Assembly: GCA_030141605.1 (NCBI GenBank)
Contig: JAQGDQ010000011.1
Coordinates: 430,066 to 494,065, forward strand
Length of the DNA: 64,000 nt
Source: Tubiluchus corallicola
Taxonomy: Eukaryota; Priapulida; Priapulimorpha; Priapulimorphida; Tubiluchidae
Direction: 5' to 3'
The position numbers and the translations under genes are program-made. The notes beneath the pieces were generated by a model. The model saw nothing but the letters and a program-made list of their open reading frames with translations. It did no database searches and was not told the origin of the DNA. Within the stretch, counting starts at the first letter, position 1. The number at the start of each line of letters is the position of its first letter. Below, one piece after another: positions 35,544 to 50,300 of this stretch.

Positions 35544-38500
35544 CCACCATTATCATCATCATAACCATTTTTGATGGTTCTGAGACAGTAAAGGAAGGAC
35601 TTTTTTAAAATTGATACTTATATAATACTTTAAGGACCTGTCTGATGTCAACCTATCAACGTTAGATAATGCTGCAGCGACACCCAGAATCCACTTTATT
35701 TTATTAGCAAGAAAGAGCATAATTTTAAAGTGCACTTACTAGTTCTACACGTCCAAAGCCACCAACACCAAGAGTTCCCACAATGGTCAAGTCCATCAGC
35801 TTGAGCTTGGCAAATTCATCTGGCAGCCTATTCAGAGAATACATCATCTTACTTTGTTAATTTATTTAATTAGTGCTCGAATTAATTAACGAATTAAAGC
35901 AATTTCGAATTACGCATATTACAAACATTGAACGACGCACATTGGAATGTAATGGTTTTAATGCTGTTGCCAAAATAAGCGCTTTGTCAAGAATCGAACT
36001 CGTATTCAGAAAAGCCACTTATCAGTTATTGCTAGATTTTGCCAAAATTAATAATGTGTATTCACACTAATTATGGAATTGCACTCGGGGAAAAAACCAA
36101 TCAGCTAATGTAATGGGCATTAATGTTTATCTTTGCGAGTTATTAATTTCAGTCTGGCTGCAATTGTTCATGTCTTGATTATTATAGAAGTAAAATGATC
36201 CACAGTTTCATATCCTGACATAATAACCGATTACACAAAACCGCAGTTTTGCGTATTGTGAATACACTAATTATGATTGCACTTGTTTTATAGAAAGATG
36301 TCCATAATTCCTGCCACACTGTGCTTGATGTTACTGCAGCCGAAATAAATTTTAAACTGAACAGCAAAAAAGGAAAAAACAAACATAAAAAACTGCTGAA
36401 AATTATTTGTTACCGCTGTCGAAGATAGGCCTTATTGTCAGGGCCGTCTTAACAGCATTATAGGCCCCAAGGCAAAGCAGGAATAAAAATGTAAATGGCA
36501 GATAAAATTAAACATATATTTATTGTATTGGTACTTCCAACAAAATCAGTGTTAACCCCCCCCCCCGTGATTAAAAACACCCTGTACAGAAAAGGTTAAT
36601 CAACACAAAGGTTTTGACAATATAACATGAGCATAACATTTATTTATTGACAGCCCAGGGCGTGCCCATCCGTTAAGAAGGCCCTGCATATTGTCATGAC
36701 AGGGAGTCGCGTTTATTAAGCTGACATGGCACAGCATTTGTCTCTTTTTAGTGAAAATATCTGCAATAACATTAATTTAGGTAAAAATAGTCTAGAATTG
36801 GCAATATATAACCATACGATGTGAGTAACATTTAAGTTTTAGATCACAATCCTGTCTAATGGTAAATTTGTGGTAGAAATGAACACGATTTATAAATAAT
36901 TTGATATATTTATTTTTGGAATACACGAATTCAGATTGACAAGTACAAAATGAGAAACCGAGCACAATTCCGCCTCTGTCTCATTTTTACTAATGGTTGT
37001 ATACCTCACTTCTTCTTCAGACTCAGCTTCTGTGCGCTCATACTGATGGTTTTTCACAGCTTCAATGTTAGATATGAGTAAGTTAAACGCACTGAAATAA
37101 CAACAACAAACCATGCGAGACAATGGATTAACAACACAGATGATAACCATTCGTGCACGGATTAGACAGTCCAAATTATTAATGTCGAAAAACAATGAAC
37201 TTGCAGTCAGGTTTTGCATGTCAATGCTAACTATGTAGGTAAAACTACAAGACATCTGCAAGTAGCAGCATGTAATCATTTGGGGATTTCTTCAAAGAAC
37301 TGGGAAAAAAATTCCTCAGATTGCCAACTTTAATTTAATAATTATTTGTAATCATAATTTCAAAATCACCAATTAATGAGATATATTGAGCTTGTAAACT
37401 AAAAATCCCTGGTTAAACCTAATCACACCGTTTTTTACATTTCTTTTTCAGAGTTAAAGTACGCCGGCTTACACGTAATCTTAAATAACGGTATCGAATG
37501 AGAGTACGTCTATTCAGTTACTTTCAATCGCCAAATGTTCTCAAAACAGTTAAGGTAGTTAAGTTTTATAACCTTATCTTTGTTCTTTAAAGCACAGGAA
37601 AACCCTCCACTTACGTAAAGCTGAAACAATCTATTTTTAAATTTTACACAACTTACATGATGTCTTTTTGCAAACAGGGTTTGCGTCGTCAGTAACGCCG
37701 TATAAAACATATAAATTCAAACTCCCACAATGACGGTTAGACGCAGCCATTTTGACGGTAAGTCAATTGAAACAAGTTTACATAACACTTAGTAAAGTTT
37801 GAAAAAATAAACAGAGCAATCATAGCGCACACGTCTCTAACTACGTAAAATTTTAAATTACTCTACCTTGTCAATAAGAATAAAAACACGTTTTTTCTGT
37901 TAGTGGGTGGGGCACCCTGGAGGTGAGTCAACGACATGTTACCAATATGTGAAAACATTTTTAATAATTAGTAAATTTCTTCTCTAGTTAATTAAGTTTT
38001 TTAAGCAGGTAAGCGAAATGATAAGTAATATAACTTTGCATGGAAAGGTTTTTGGGACATACTTTAACATTTCCTTTTCCTCTTCCTCTTTCCTGATTTA
38101 TGTTGTGCATATATGACGTCATGTAATAGGCGGGTCGGCAACAGTATTGCGGGAGATTTAAAATGAAAACAAACAAAAAATCCTTTCACCGCGAGTTTGA
38201 TATACTCATAAAATTGTTATAAAGTAACATAATATTTTAAGGCGATTTATCTGAAACCTACTTCGGGTACCCCTGTTCTTGTCCTTTAAATTTATAACAG
38301 CAAACGCTTAATTGCTCATTCATATATAAGTTTTATTATTTAGAGAGGGAAATTCTCGGAAAAGTTGATAGTTAGAAAAATGCGCGCATTTATCTTACAT
38401 TATAAATGTGGAATAGAGGGCGCCACAATCGTTTGCATGCATGTATCGACACGTGTCATGCGGGTCACGTGAACAAAGGTCATCCCGACCAGGCCTGATT

Positions 38501-41294
38501 ACTCACCGATAGCGTACTAGCAGCGGCGAGACAGGGATATCGTTCAAGTCCCCATTGAGGTCATAGGTTATATCCTGATAGGAACTGTCAACGAAAATCA
38601 GAATTCGCTACTTCATATCCATTCAAGTTTATTGACAACTAATTACTAATTTCTGTTGGCAATTATTGATGATATTCAGTATTTGTTTTACATAATTGAC
38701 AAGTTCAAAAAGAAAAAAAATAAGAATAATGAAAGATTGGGACCTGAGCATATGCTTTCAGTTTTTGGTTTCTTGACTGTCTACTACTACTACTACTACA
38801 TAATTTATAAGATAAGAAATGAAGTAAGTCTTATTTCAAACTGATAAAAAAAATAATAAATGTTATTTTGAGAGCAACAAACACAATACGTGACTGCACA
38901 TTTTGTTCTGCATGTAACAGAAAACCAGTCTTTACTTAAACGACGTTCTACAAGGATTTACCATTGGTCCTGAGTTATTTTTAAAACAAATTGATTTTGC
39001 TTTTCATACTCACTCTCTGTCTAGGCACAAACAGGTGACCCCTTCAGGGTCATTTGCTATGATATTAGCCGTCCTGATTTCATCTCTGAAAATGAGGAAA
39101 CAAAAAATATTTCAGTTATGAGTGGAACGTGTTTTCCAGGAAATTTCTGAAACGTCTCAACATAGACGTGTTTTATTGCTCCTGTCTTATTATTAATTTA
39201 ACAGTTGGAGTAATATTAGATGCTGAGTAATAAAGGGGATTCATAAACCTGCGTTGGGCAATTTATTGTCCCCATTGCACCCTGTATTAACGTGTTGTTG
39301 CGTGAGAAAAAAATATAGCAAAATAAGCTTATCAGGTTAAAGGCTCTGGGGATGCTGAAATGGCTAATGTAGCGGTTCTGTGTGAGATATTCTTCACTTT
39401 AAGAGAAAGATGCCGCAGTTAAGCGGACTGACATGCAGTTAAGCTTCCAATCTTGTTCCTACTGCACAAAAACGCAGTATGCTATTGCAAGATTGGTTGG
39501 ATAAAAAACAATGAAAAGAAACATTACTTAGTTAAATCAGTGACTTATCTCCTATCCTTTAACTTAACTTTTATTGCCCTTGTCCTGTGGTGTTTTACAG
39601 GTTTTTAATAAACATTACTGGGATCTCGCACACAAAAAATGAAGGTAGCAGGATTATTGCAATGCCATCTAATGTTAAATTCAACGAAATAATAATGAAA
39701 AGATGAATACTAGTGTAACTGTGTTAGGTAAATGTGTCTTACCCTTGCAAGGCACGTTCTCCGAAGAAATCTCCTTTCTTCAAAGTTCTAATGAACGTCT
39801 CCTCGTCGGGACGGTGAGCTCCTGAGGAGCGATTGGTCACCTTGACCTGTCAGGTAAGAAAATTGGAAAACTAAAAAACGTGTGTTTTCTACGCTAAGTG
39901 GATCAACTTTTTACCATGTATTTATATCGAACTAAACATGCAGAACGCAGTTTCGAACTAATGTAAAGGGTGACACGTAATCTTTGCTGGGGGGGGGGGG
40001 GGGGCACAAAACAACGAATAATAGCACAGAACAGTTTACCACATCGAAATGTTGTTCAGACAATGGCGAATGTATCATTTATCAACAAATCTATCAAAAT
40101 CTAGTATCACAGCCTCATGCGTCTCACACAGCTTCAATGTTGAGGGGTATGATTGGAGCAGTGACCCTCGTACGTCTCGCATAGCTTCAATGTTGAGGGG
40201 TATGATTGGAGCAGTGGCCCTCGTACGTCTCGCATAGTTTCAATGTTGAGGGGTATGATTGGAGCAATGACTCGAATAACTCAAGATCCTCCAACACATC
40301 CTGCGGATATCTCACAAGCTTATCTAGCGAATGCTGATCAATGGCTTGTTTTTATCATCTTAGCGTCCATTCTGTCTTTCAGGAAAGTTCCAGTGTGTTT
40401 GGCGGGATTAAGGTCCCGGTGTATTTCCAGGCCACTCAGTTAAATCGAAAAAAATGATTCCAGAGTTTTCCGGTCGCTGCATGGATCATATACACTGTAC
40501 TCATCGAGATTGCAGATTGCAAACTAAATTCTGAGGGCAATTTCTATTATTCTAACCATTCTTTGATGTAATAAATTGCTCTGTGTTGTTATTTACTGTT
40601 TCTCTACTCCATAGCAGAAGGTTATGTACTATCCTGCATATTGTGTGAGGGCCTTTTTCACAATGGATGATTGTATACTGACTTGAAAGTACTTTGAGCA
40701 TGTGATGGACAAAGTAAATGACACAGAAACCTTTTGAAACCACTTCTGACACAAACTGCCTCAGCATAAAGAATAAAGCCTCTTTATTTGTTTCTGACTT
40801 GGATCGATGTCAAAGTGCTTCACTCTAGAGCTCTTTTTGAGGAATGAAAAAGGGGAAGGTTTTTTCCCGACAGCCTAAAGCTCAACTGACGTTTCCTGTA
40901 TTAGTAGGAAAGGGCAAAACATTCACTCCTCAAGTTTATCGTTTATACCGAGCAGTAAATTACACAACCGAGTTCTGAATAACTCAGTTTAGTGCCTTGT
41001 TGGCATGTAAACAACGAAAAAAATCAAAAGATTTATATAACACCAAGTGCGGGGCATCACAAGTGATGTGTTACGGATAACAAGGGCTAAGGAGAGGGCC
41101 CAAATGTTTGTAAATTATGTTAAGATAAAAAACTGTTTATTGCTGTTGACGCTGTCACTGCTGTTTCTCTTGCTGTTGCTGTTACTGAAGTTGTTGTTGC
41201 TGTTGCTTCTATTGTTAACGTTATTGTTTGTTATGGTTGTAGTAATAGTAGTAGCAACAGCACTAGCAGTGGCAGCAGTAGCAGCAGCATCAGT

Positions 41295-41340
<46 letters not shown>

Positions 41341-44300
41341 ACAGCAGCAGCAGCAGGAACAGCAGGAGCAGCAACAGCAGCAGCAGGTGTTGGTGCTGGT
41401 GCTGCCGCCAATACTGCTTCTATAGTTGATGTTGCTAGTTGTCTTGTTGTCATCATTGTTATTGTTGTTGCCATTCTTGTTGTCGTCAACCATTGCCATC
41501 TTTAGTGTTAATGTTGTTGTTGTTGTTGCTGCTGCTGCTGTTGTTTTTGCTGTCATAGTGTCACGGTAATCATTTTGTTGCAACAGTAAAAATCTTAAAT
41601 ATCTTCACTTATAACGTGCACAATGATTGAGCTTTTTCATTTCAGAGAAAGAGAAACTGATTATTTACCTTCCCCCTGGCAATGATATAGAATGTATCAC
41701 CACGAGCACCTTGCCTGATTATGTACTGTTGGTCTTTGTAAGACACCTGTAAAATATAATAATTTATCTAAGTCCTGGGCTACAATTATCACAATCATCG
41801 TCATCGTTATCGTTATCGTCATCATTATCATTATCATCAACATCGTCGTCATCATCGTCATCATCATCACAATAAATATGGTCATCGTCGTTGTTGTCTT
41901 TGTGTTTTGCCAAACTCAAGAAACACGAAGCAAATTAACAAAACTAAAGGAAGTTGCAAGACTTCTAACTACACGCAGAAAATATGATTTCAGTAGTACA
42001 ATTACATTATAACCGTTTCCAAGAAATAGTAATTTTAATCTCTTTGCAGTGAAACTTTATTATAGCAGCGATGGAAATTCATGGAATGGATTTTTAAAAC
42101 CTATCTCAATATAATCGTGAGCATGAAGAAGCAAGCCGCCATAACGTCTTTTAACAATCCCAACAGAATAGAAAAACTGCGTTCCATTAACTTCCCGTCG
42201 TCTTATTGAGTGTGGGAGGTGAAAGAGTTAGAGAACAAAGAACTTTGTTTATTTAGCTATAGGATGAGAGTTGATATTAAAAGCTGCCAAAAGTAAAGAT
42301 GTATATGGTTATTATTGTTGCTTATGACTTATGCTCAATGTCATGTTTGCATTAAAGCACAAGAAAACACTCTTCATAAAAAAACTTAAAGATTTATTTT
42401 GAAACTTTGTATCATTTACAGGCTGTCTGCATACAGAGCTTGTATTAGCAGTAACAGTATATAAAAATTGTAAATTTAAGCTCCCGTCATGACCGTTAGG
42501 CGCAACCATTTTAAGGATAAGTCGTTTGAACGTGTTTAGATAACGTTGTGCAAAGTTTGAAAAAATAATCAGAGATTTCATTCGTAATTATTCTTTGCTA
42601 ACTAAGCAAAAGTTTAAATTGCTTTGTATCGTTAATAAGATCAATAATGTGTTTTTTTGTGAATCAGTGGTGCACACTGTGATGGCGATGGTGTGCCGTT
42701 TCGCCAGGTGGCACGATCGTTTTTTATTAAGTCTTTCAAGCATCTAGCCTTAACGCTATGTAATATAACTTTGCATGGAAAGTTTTTTGGGATATACGTT
42801 AAAATTCCCCTTTCTTGCTCTTTAATCTTGGTCGTTTAAATGTGCTCATTTCAGGCTACCTGCACTTCTCCAGCAGCTATAAGTAGGCGGGTTCAAATTC
42901 TACTTATGCCGAAAATATTTTCTGCTTTAAAACGTACCTTATTGTACGCTAAAACAAAAACATTCTAGAGAATGAACTATATTTCTTTGCAATATGTATT
43001 TAGTAGGAATTTGTTGCTCACTGCCTGCTTTATGTAATTAGTGGCTAATAAAGAACCATAGTTAACGCTGTAAATGTAATTACTTTTTAAACTGTCGGAC
43101 AGCAAGTCAGGCATATAGACATGGTCGGGTTATGACCTTTTGGGGCACCTAGGTTAATGAAATTATGGTCCTCTTTCAGAAGGTGCCACCCTCTTACTCG
43201 CCGATACCCGTCTTGGATATTTTTTACGATATATTTTACCGACGTTTACATAGCTTGAAGTAAACTTATTGCAACTTCTTTAAATAAACTAGAATAGCTA
43301 TCTTTTGTTGGTCAATATTCTTTAAGAAATACCACTATTTTACTATTTATTGCAAAACAAATTAGCACATGTTTCAGGACAACCGTAGTGGAAAAACTGA
43401 TATTTTACCGAATGTTATCAAAGCTTGAAACCCCCAAACTTGATGGGCCCTAGGATATAGCCTGTCTTAGCCTATAGGATAGTCCGGCCCTATAGAGTTT
43501 TATTTATTTAAGTTAACAAATTATTTTTACAAATTTTTAGAGTAATACGGATATAGTGGGCTAGTTAAATAAATATGTCATATGTCATATCTAAAAACTA
43601 TATATTACAAGAAAATGATAAATGTATTCACCTCTTCGAGTACATCAGCAATTTTTGCCAGCGTGTCATCTGGAAGTGACGCAAAGGCAGGAACACTGAA
43701 ACAAAAAATATTTCAAAGATCAAATAAATTAAATAATAATATTGAATGTCATCATTATTCAAGCAAACTAATCAACAATCGAGCCGTGAATGTTCATGAA
43801 ATTCATTACGAAAAAGCGAGGGTTCAGAGCGTGCCCTCAATAAATTCGTCCACACTAACTTCATAACCATTTTATATCTATACATTATGCGTTATAAATA
43901 AATTACGAAAACACAATAAAAATCAGTGACATTAAAAAATGTAAAAATGTAAAAAACTGATTTAGGTTTTTGCTCTTTGACCAGAAGAAAAAGCTTGAAG
44001 AGATGATATCCTTAATAGTAAGATAGAAATCTGTAGTTCGAAACCCGCACTTAACAAAGTTTTTAACCGTATTTCCACTCTAAGACGCATAGAGTTTACA
44101 AGATTCCCAACATTAATATTAAACTCTAACAAAAGATTCAGACTTCGTAGCGGTAGGAGGTGTTTAAATACATCTTACTTAGTTGCAGATGGATATTGAA
44201 AGTTATAGGTTACAGCTTTTATTCCTTATAATTCTCATATCCTAGTCCACTTTTACAGTGATTAAACGTGGGCTCTTGTACTTAAATGTCAGACATGCAG

Positions 44301-47300
44301 GTTTTTAAAGGTTAGACGAATAAAATAATTGCAATATGTGTAATTTGTATGGCGACTAAGAGTGTGGGGGAAAAAGAAGGTAGAAGCGTAAATATCAGAC
44401 TGTTACCTCGTTTGAATTCTTAGGCACGCGCTACTTAAACAACTTGTTTTAGCATTTAAACAGAAAACTGAACCCATTTATTTGCTAATTTATACCTTAC
44501 TTTATCATAGTCATTAAATACTTGCTGTACATCAAATAATTTCTTTAAATTCTAGCTAAGAGCTGCAATAAAAGGAACATAGTAATTCTCTTTAATATTT
44601 TTCCACTTAAAAGGAAGACAAATACGAAAGAAAACATTTCCGCTAACTTTTTATTACCCAGAGAACTAAGAAAAATGTCCGCTCAAAGTCCTATGGGAGA
44701 TGTTACTATTAATTTCTTTCTAGTTCCCTATTAGAAGCAGCAGTAAATACAACGCAATAGTTGAAATCATAGCCCCATTAGCAATAGGGTTTACCCATTA
44801 CTTAACGTCAAGTCACGTGACCTGGCTAGTGACGTCAATTTGACATTGATTCTTAGAGATTTAAAGCCATGATTTCTTAAAATTACTATTACTCGCCTTT
44901 AAATAGGTAACAAATCTGTCGCAGTATGACGGAGCATTGTGCCTAAAGCAGCTGATTTAGCGGGGAAACTTGAATTTCTCCGAAAAATGAAACAATAAAA
45001 TATGTGTTTGACAGTATCATTAAATCCTTTCACAGTTAATTCTACTTCAGTCACTTCACGACTTTCGCCAAGAGTTGTCAATCAAACCAGATGAGGTGTT
45101 ACAGTCCTCAGCAGAGACCGAGACCCCATGCTTTTAGCTTTTATGGCAATAACACGAATAATTTATATATGTATCTATGGTCGTCTCCACCAGACATGAA
45201 TATGAGGACGAAAGGTTAAAAGTCAAATTCATATGTCAGCATGGAAAATGCATTTAGAGGGCTGACATTACTTTCAGCTGGCCAACATTGCCCTGATTTA
45301 GACAACATAGAGTGCACAAGTAACATGGCCGCATTTACACTGAATTGAGTCACACAAACCATTCATTTGCATTACGGTAAAACAGACAAATCCAAAGATT
45401 TGTCTGCTAAGCCTGTACATAAAATACTAGTAATAATATAAGGTAAATCATTAAAGAAATGTAAATGTGGCCGACATTATCTTAATATACTATATAACAC
45501 ACTAATGCTTGTATACGGATTTTTTGTAGACATTTGGCTTTGACCTTTGACCTTTTGATCTTATAGTAATGCTAGACGGAAAAGACATATAAAAGCAGGC
45601 GAACTACAAGACTTGGCGAAATTAGATCTTCATATTCGTTTTACACAAACAATCATCGAAGGTGAATAATCTCTCCAAGTTTTTCTGGTATTTAGCACCA
45701 TAATAAGATATTTTACTTTTTTTGCAGTCATAATTATTAATTCCACTTATGAGTGACTGAATGAATGCAGCAGTTTTATCTGAGTATTGAACTTCCTACT
45801 TATATTCGGGTTACGTTTGTCATGGAGTAGGTGTGTAGACATTTAACATTGGATGCCAGACAATTGATAACATTTATAAGGCCTACTAACCTGGAGGGAG
45901 ACCGGTCGTCTGGAATTTAAAAATAGGCCGCCTTATAACTAGGCCAGTTGTTTATAGGATTAAAATGCTTTATTACTAAGTTTAAGCAATTAATAATAAA
46001 GAAAATTATTCACAAAAAAAACTGACTATACCACGTAAAAACCATGTTTGCTTCAGTAAAGTCTAGAGTATACAATCAAGAGTTGTAATGTGATTTATCG
46101 ACTAGAACGCTCGATATCTCTAAAGATTATTTTATAGCGAAATAAGTAATTTTACCTGATTATTTAAAGAACATCGGAGGGCACTGTTTAATCGGGACAT
46201 CAACTGTGTCATTGTACGACATTTTTATAATGAGCACAGCCTCATATTATGGGGCATAAACTCTTCTTGGAAAAATTGTACCAGGAATCATGCTAAATCT
46301 TTGCCAAAAGCTCCTACCGCTGTCATATTAATAGGAAAGTGCAAAGACGGTTGACAGAGAGGTTAGGGAAAGACACATTTGACAGAAGGAGTAGGAAAAC
46401 CTTCGGAACTCCTCTTCTGCTACTTAAAATGTTCCTGTGATTGGGAATCGTCATTGTAAATTTATTTGGAAGAAAGCAACTTGAATTGAATTTCGTTGAA
46501 TTTGGCGTCAACAATATTAAGCTAAGATTGGGCATATTATACTTTTGGCTACGTATTTTTGAAAAGGACGTCTACTGACGTATATAAAATGCAAAAAGAT
46601 TTAGTAAATATAACTCTAGATCTCAGAGATGATGCATCGTGGGTGGTAGTGGTGAACAGGAATGCATTGCATCAACAGGTGGGGAGTGCCATGTTTTCCA
46701 ATGTAGAAGCACTGAAATTATGATAATCAATGTCAAATATTGATATAAAAAACACTACATTTTACTGCAACAAGCGTGGTTATTTATTTATTTATGTAGT
46801 ATAATTCAGAAACCACTAACCTTTTGAGGAACTGAATGTACTCTGTTTCTCGTATCAGGCCTGACCGCATCATAACAGTCTGAAAACACGACCTGTCTAT
46901 TTTCCATAGTTTACAGTTGGTTATTGCTGAAATGACAAAGAAAGTTGTTAAACTAGGTTTCTGATTTTCTGTCAGACTGGCTTAAGATGTCAGCAAAAGA
47001 ATAGCCTTAGAAGTCACTGATTGTGAGATGTACATTAATTTACTGTCACTACGTAAATATTTAGTAGGTAAAACCAAAATCGTGTTTTTGTTAATTTTTT
47101 AATATTAATTTTACTACAGATATATAATTACCATAGTACAGCCAATAAAACAGTGCAAGCGCACAATACTATCACGACATTGGATACTCGTCTGTTTTGT
47201 AAGTATCTTTCGTACGCGTTTGTGGTTTCTTACACTGAAATAGATGATGATGATGAATCTTTATTCATATGTTCGTAAATGAGCCTCTAGATGCAGACAA

Positions 47301-50300
47301 AGTTGAACTTAATTATAAGTACACACATAAGTACACATTATTACACTGTGACCTCGTAAGCCAAGAAACGTGACCAACTACCAGTTTAGCAGCTCGCACC
47401 ATTTCCGACGCCTACATAATAAAAAAGGAATTTTTACTTGACTAACATAAGAGAAAATCGTCCTTTTGTTGCTGTTTGTATTGTCGAAACGTTGCCAATG
47501 AATCTTCCACACGTTCTTAGATTTTCGGGCACTCTTTGCAGACAGCTGGACATTGGTCAAAGTGTAAAAGAGTCTGTTCATCTGACGTCTGCATTAGTTT
47601 CATTGCATGAACTTATGAACCTAGCATGAATTTATTATGAAGCCAACTGCTTGTATGCGTCAAAGAGCGTCGTATATCCTATCTGAAATGATCTTTACCG
47701 GCTAAGGCCAATGGGGATTGCAGTGTCGTCATCCTGCATTATTTGAGAGATGTATGACAGCAGCATTTTACAGTCAGGAGCTCAAGACGTCCCTTGCCAG
47801 ACTTTGATGACGAATGCCAAATGGCTTCTTATTATGTCATTTGCGAAAATATCAGCCATTCATGAGTGACGCCAGAGACATTCACATAATTCAGATGTAT
47901 TGTATTAAAATCATACGTAATACACAGAAATCATAGCTCACTTATTGAAGCACCGCAGAACACCGTGAACAGTAAATACTGCATACATGGAAATGAAAAA
48001 GTCCTTCGTGGGATTAGGTCGTTCTCGGAACCAAGTTAGTAAAAATAAAAATCTTCAGGGTCATTCGTCGTTGGGAACTTTACCACCAAGTCGAAGGTCG
48101 TTTTAAGGTGCCAGATGGCTTGAATGGAGTAAGCACTTGAACAAATGCGCATTTTGGGAGACTACGTATCATACGTCTTGCGATTATTACAGCTGTAAAG
48201 GTTGTGAGCTAATATTTGTCCTGGGTTGTATGGCAAAGTGGTCTAGATCTCGAAAAGCAACCAGACAGTCTTGAGTTCAAGTCTAGCCGGTGCCAACGCC
48301 AGGGCATATACCCATCATATTATTCGTTATTTGCAGTCGCTAAATAGCCATTAGTGCCAATGTTGTTTGTTAATGGAAAACCGAATGATTGTGTAAACAT
48401 TAGTTCAGAATAAAGAATGCTCTAAAATATTGAAAACTACAATAGCTTTTTTTAAAACAAAGCTTATTTTAAATAATGATTACCTCGGATACTCAAATTT
48501 CGTTAAACTTTCAAATTTACGCGCGGCTCAGTGAATCTACTAAGATTGGCAGTGTCTTCTTTTTGTTACATTCGAGTGGCCGACAAATTACAAGGCAGTA
48601 CCGTGATAAGCATGATCATGAACTGCAGTGTTAGTCTCTGGCGTCATATGACGTAGATCCCCTTTTCGTGACAACACGCGTTTAAGCAGTAACAGTTACG
48701 CAAACGTGCTTGACGCACAAGGGAAGATGCCTGCCATTGCACAAACTGTGGTTAGTTTCTGACGTAAGCAATAGGTGTTCGGTTGCCGTTAATTAACTTT
48801 TATAGGTAAGAAAATGTATATTTTAGACAGTAAATAAAAATGAGATTGTTTCTAAACAATCGTCCTGTCTTCCTTTAAACGAGCGAAGGTAAATAAATGT
48901 TTCTTTGTTTTTCAATAAGTAGAAAAATGACCTTCACTCACAAAGTCGGGTATGCTAAGTGCGCGGGACTGCGACTATTTTCTGAAACTGCGTGTTGTGC
49001 AAGTTTCTCTGGCTAGATGAGCAGTTGTGCTTGCCCAGTGAACGAAGTTATGCAACGTCAAGTCAGGTCAATGCATGAAAGGGTGCGTCAAGTACTAGTT
49101 CTGAGGGGTTCCATCTGCGGAACTATCCATGGACATTTTACTGTATAAGCAAAGACGTATATACGTGACCAAAGACGCCTGAGTCCAGTGTCTCAAGTCT
49201 GTCGTTTTAGAGGATTAGCTTTGATAATGCGTACGTTGAGGTCCCGCCACAAGTATGTACATTGAATAGGGCCCTGTTGTTGAGTTCTGGACCCCAGCTT
49301 AAAAAACGCAAGCTGTTTAAGAAGACTAAGCCAGCATCTGTCTGAAATCACCATGACGCGCGTGCCATCAAGATGTTCTCTAATAAAAAGCGTGTAAATG
49401 CGGGCCGGGATTGCCCCTGTTTACATAGCCCAAAGAAATAGACGCCAGAAGCAATGGCTGTACAGAATTAAAAGAACGGTGAAGCTGTTTTAGTTAACTT
49501 CTGACCAAAGCCTTGAGCTGTTAACAGCAGGCAGTTTTGTTTATACTTTCGCTAAGGTAACGTGATCATCGCCTCAGCTAGAAGCTGGGACTACTGGATT
49601 TAGCTTGCAAGCCGTATCACAATAAACATGGCGTCGATACATCAACAGTATTCGGTAACCAATTAAAGTAAATAAAAGGTTGAGGAAACAGTGCATCAAT
49701 GATGAAAAAATAGAGTCCTGTTGATGGGCAAGTGGACAAATGCCACCAGACTGAATCACCAGAAAAATGTGCTAGATAAAGTGGACAAAATGTCACCAGG
49801 CTCAACCACTAGAAACTCAGCGAAATAAATCTGGTGGTGGAAAAAGGCGAACAAATGCTACCAGGCTCAGCAACCAAAAGAAAACGTTTCCTTGGTGATG
49901 AGTAAAACTTGTTGCTAAGATGTCAACTACCAGAAAATAATATACCTGGTGCTGGATAATGTGGACAAATTGTCATCAAGCTCAATTACTAGAAATTCTA
50001 TCAAATAAATCTGGTGTTAAAAGTTATGCCGAAAAAGAAACATTAAAGAAGAACTTTAATAATGATGTTTGATGATGATACGAATGTCGTGAATTGATTC
50101 ACGAGTTTATGTTATGAACTTTGTAAACTCTTTGCAGTAACATTATAGCTGGCTATGCTACAGTGCCCAAATGTAACCATTTTCTCACCTGACTGGTTTC
50201 TGTTGCATTGTTCGAGGACAATCAGCTGCATCTGGTTTGAGCTTTACAGTTTAATCAAGTTATTCACAACGTAGTGTACACGGAAAAGCAATCAATAATA

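Noticed and set aside
7009-37009. PKG exon 9 ending at 37010 (donor GTGAGG)
   Set aside because: It would leave phase 0 and put the next exon out of frame (GCT GCC AGA TGA); the donor GTATAC at 37004 restores the frame.
41047-41583. ORFs of 97-152 codons with poly-Ala or poly-Cys
   Set aside because: Triplet repeat artefact inside a PKG intron.
43582-43866. 94-codon plus ORF
   Set aside because: Antisense shadow over the PKG exon at 43632-43695.
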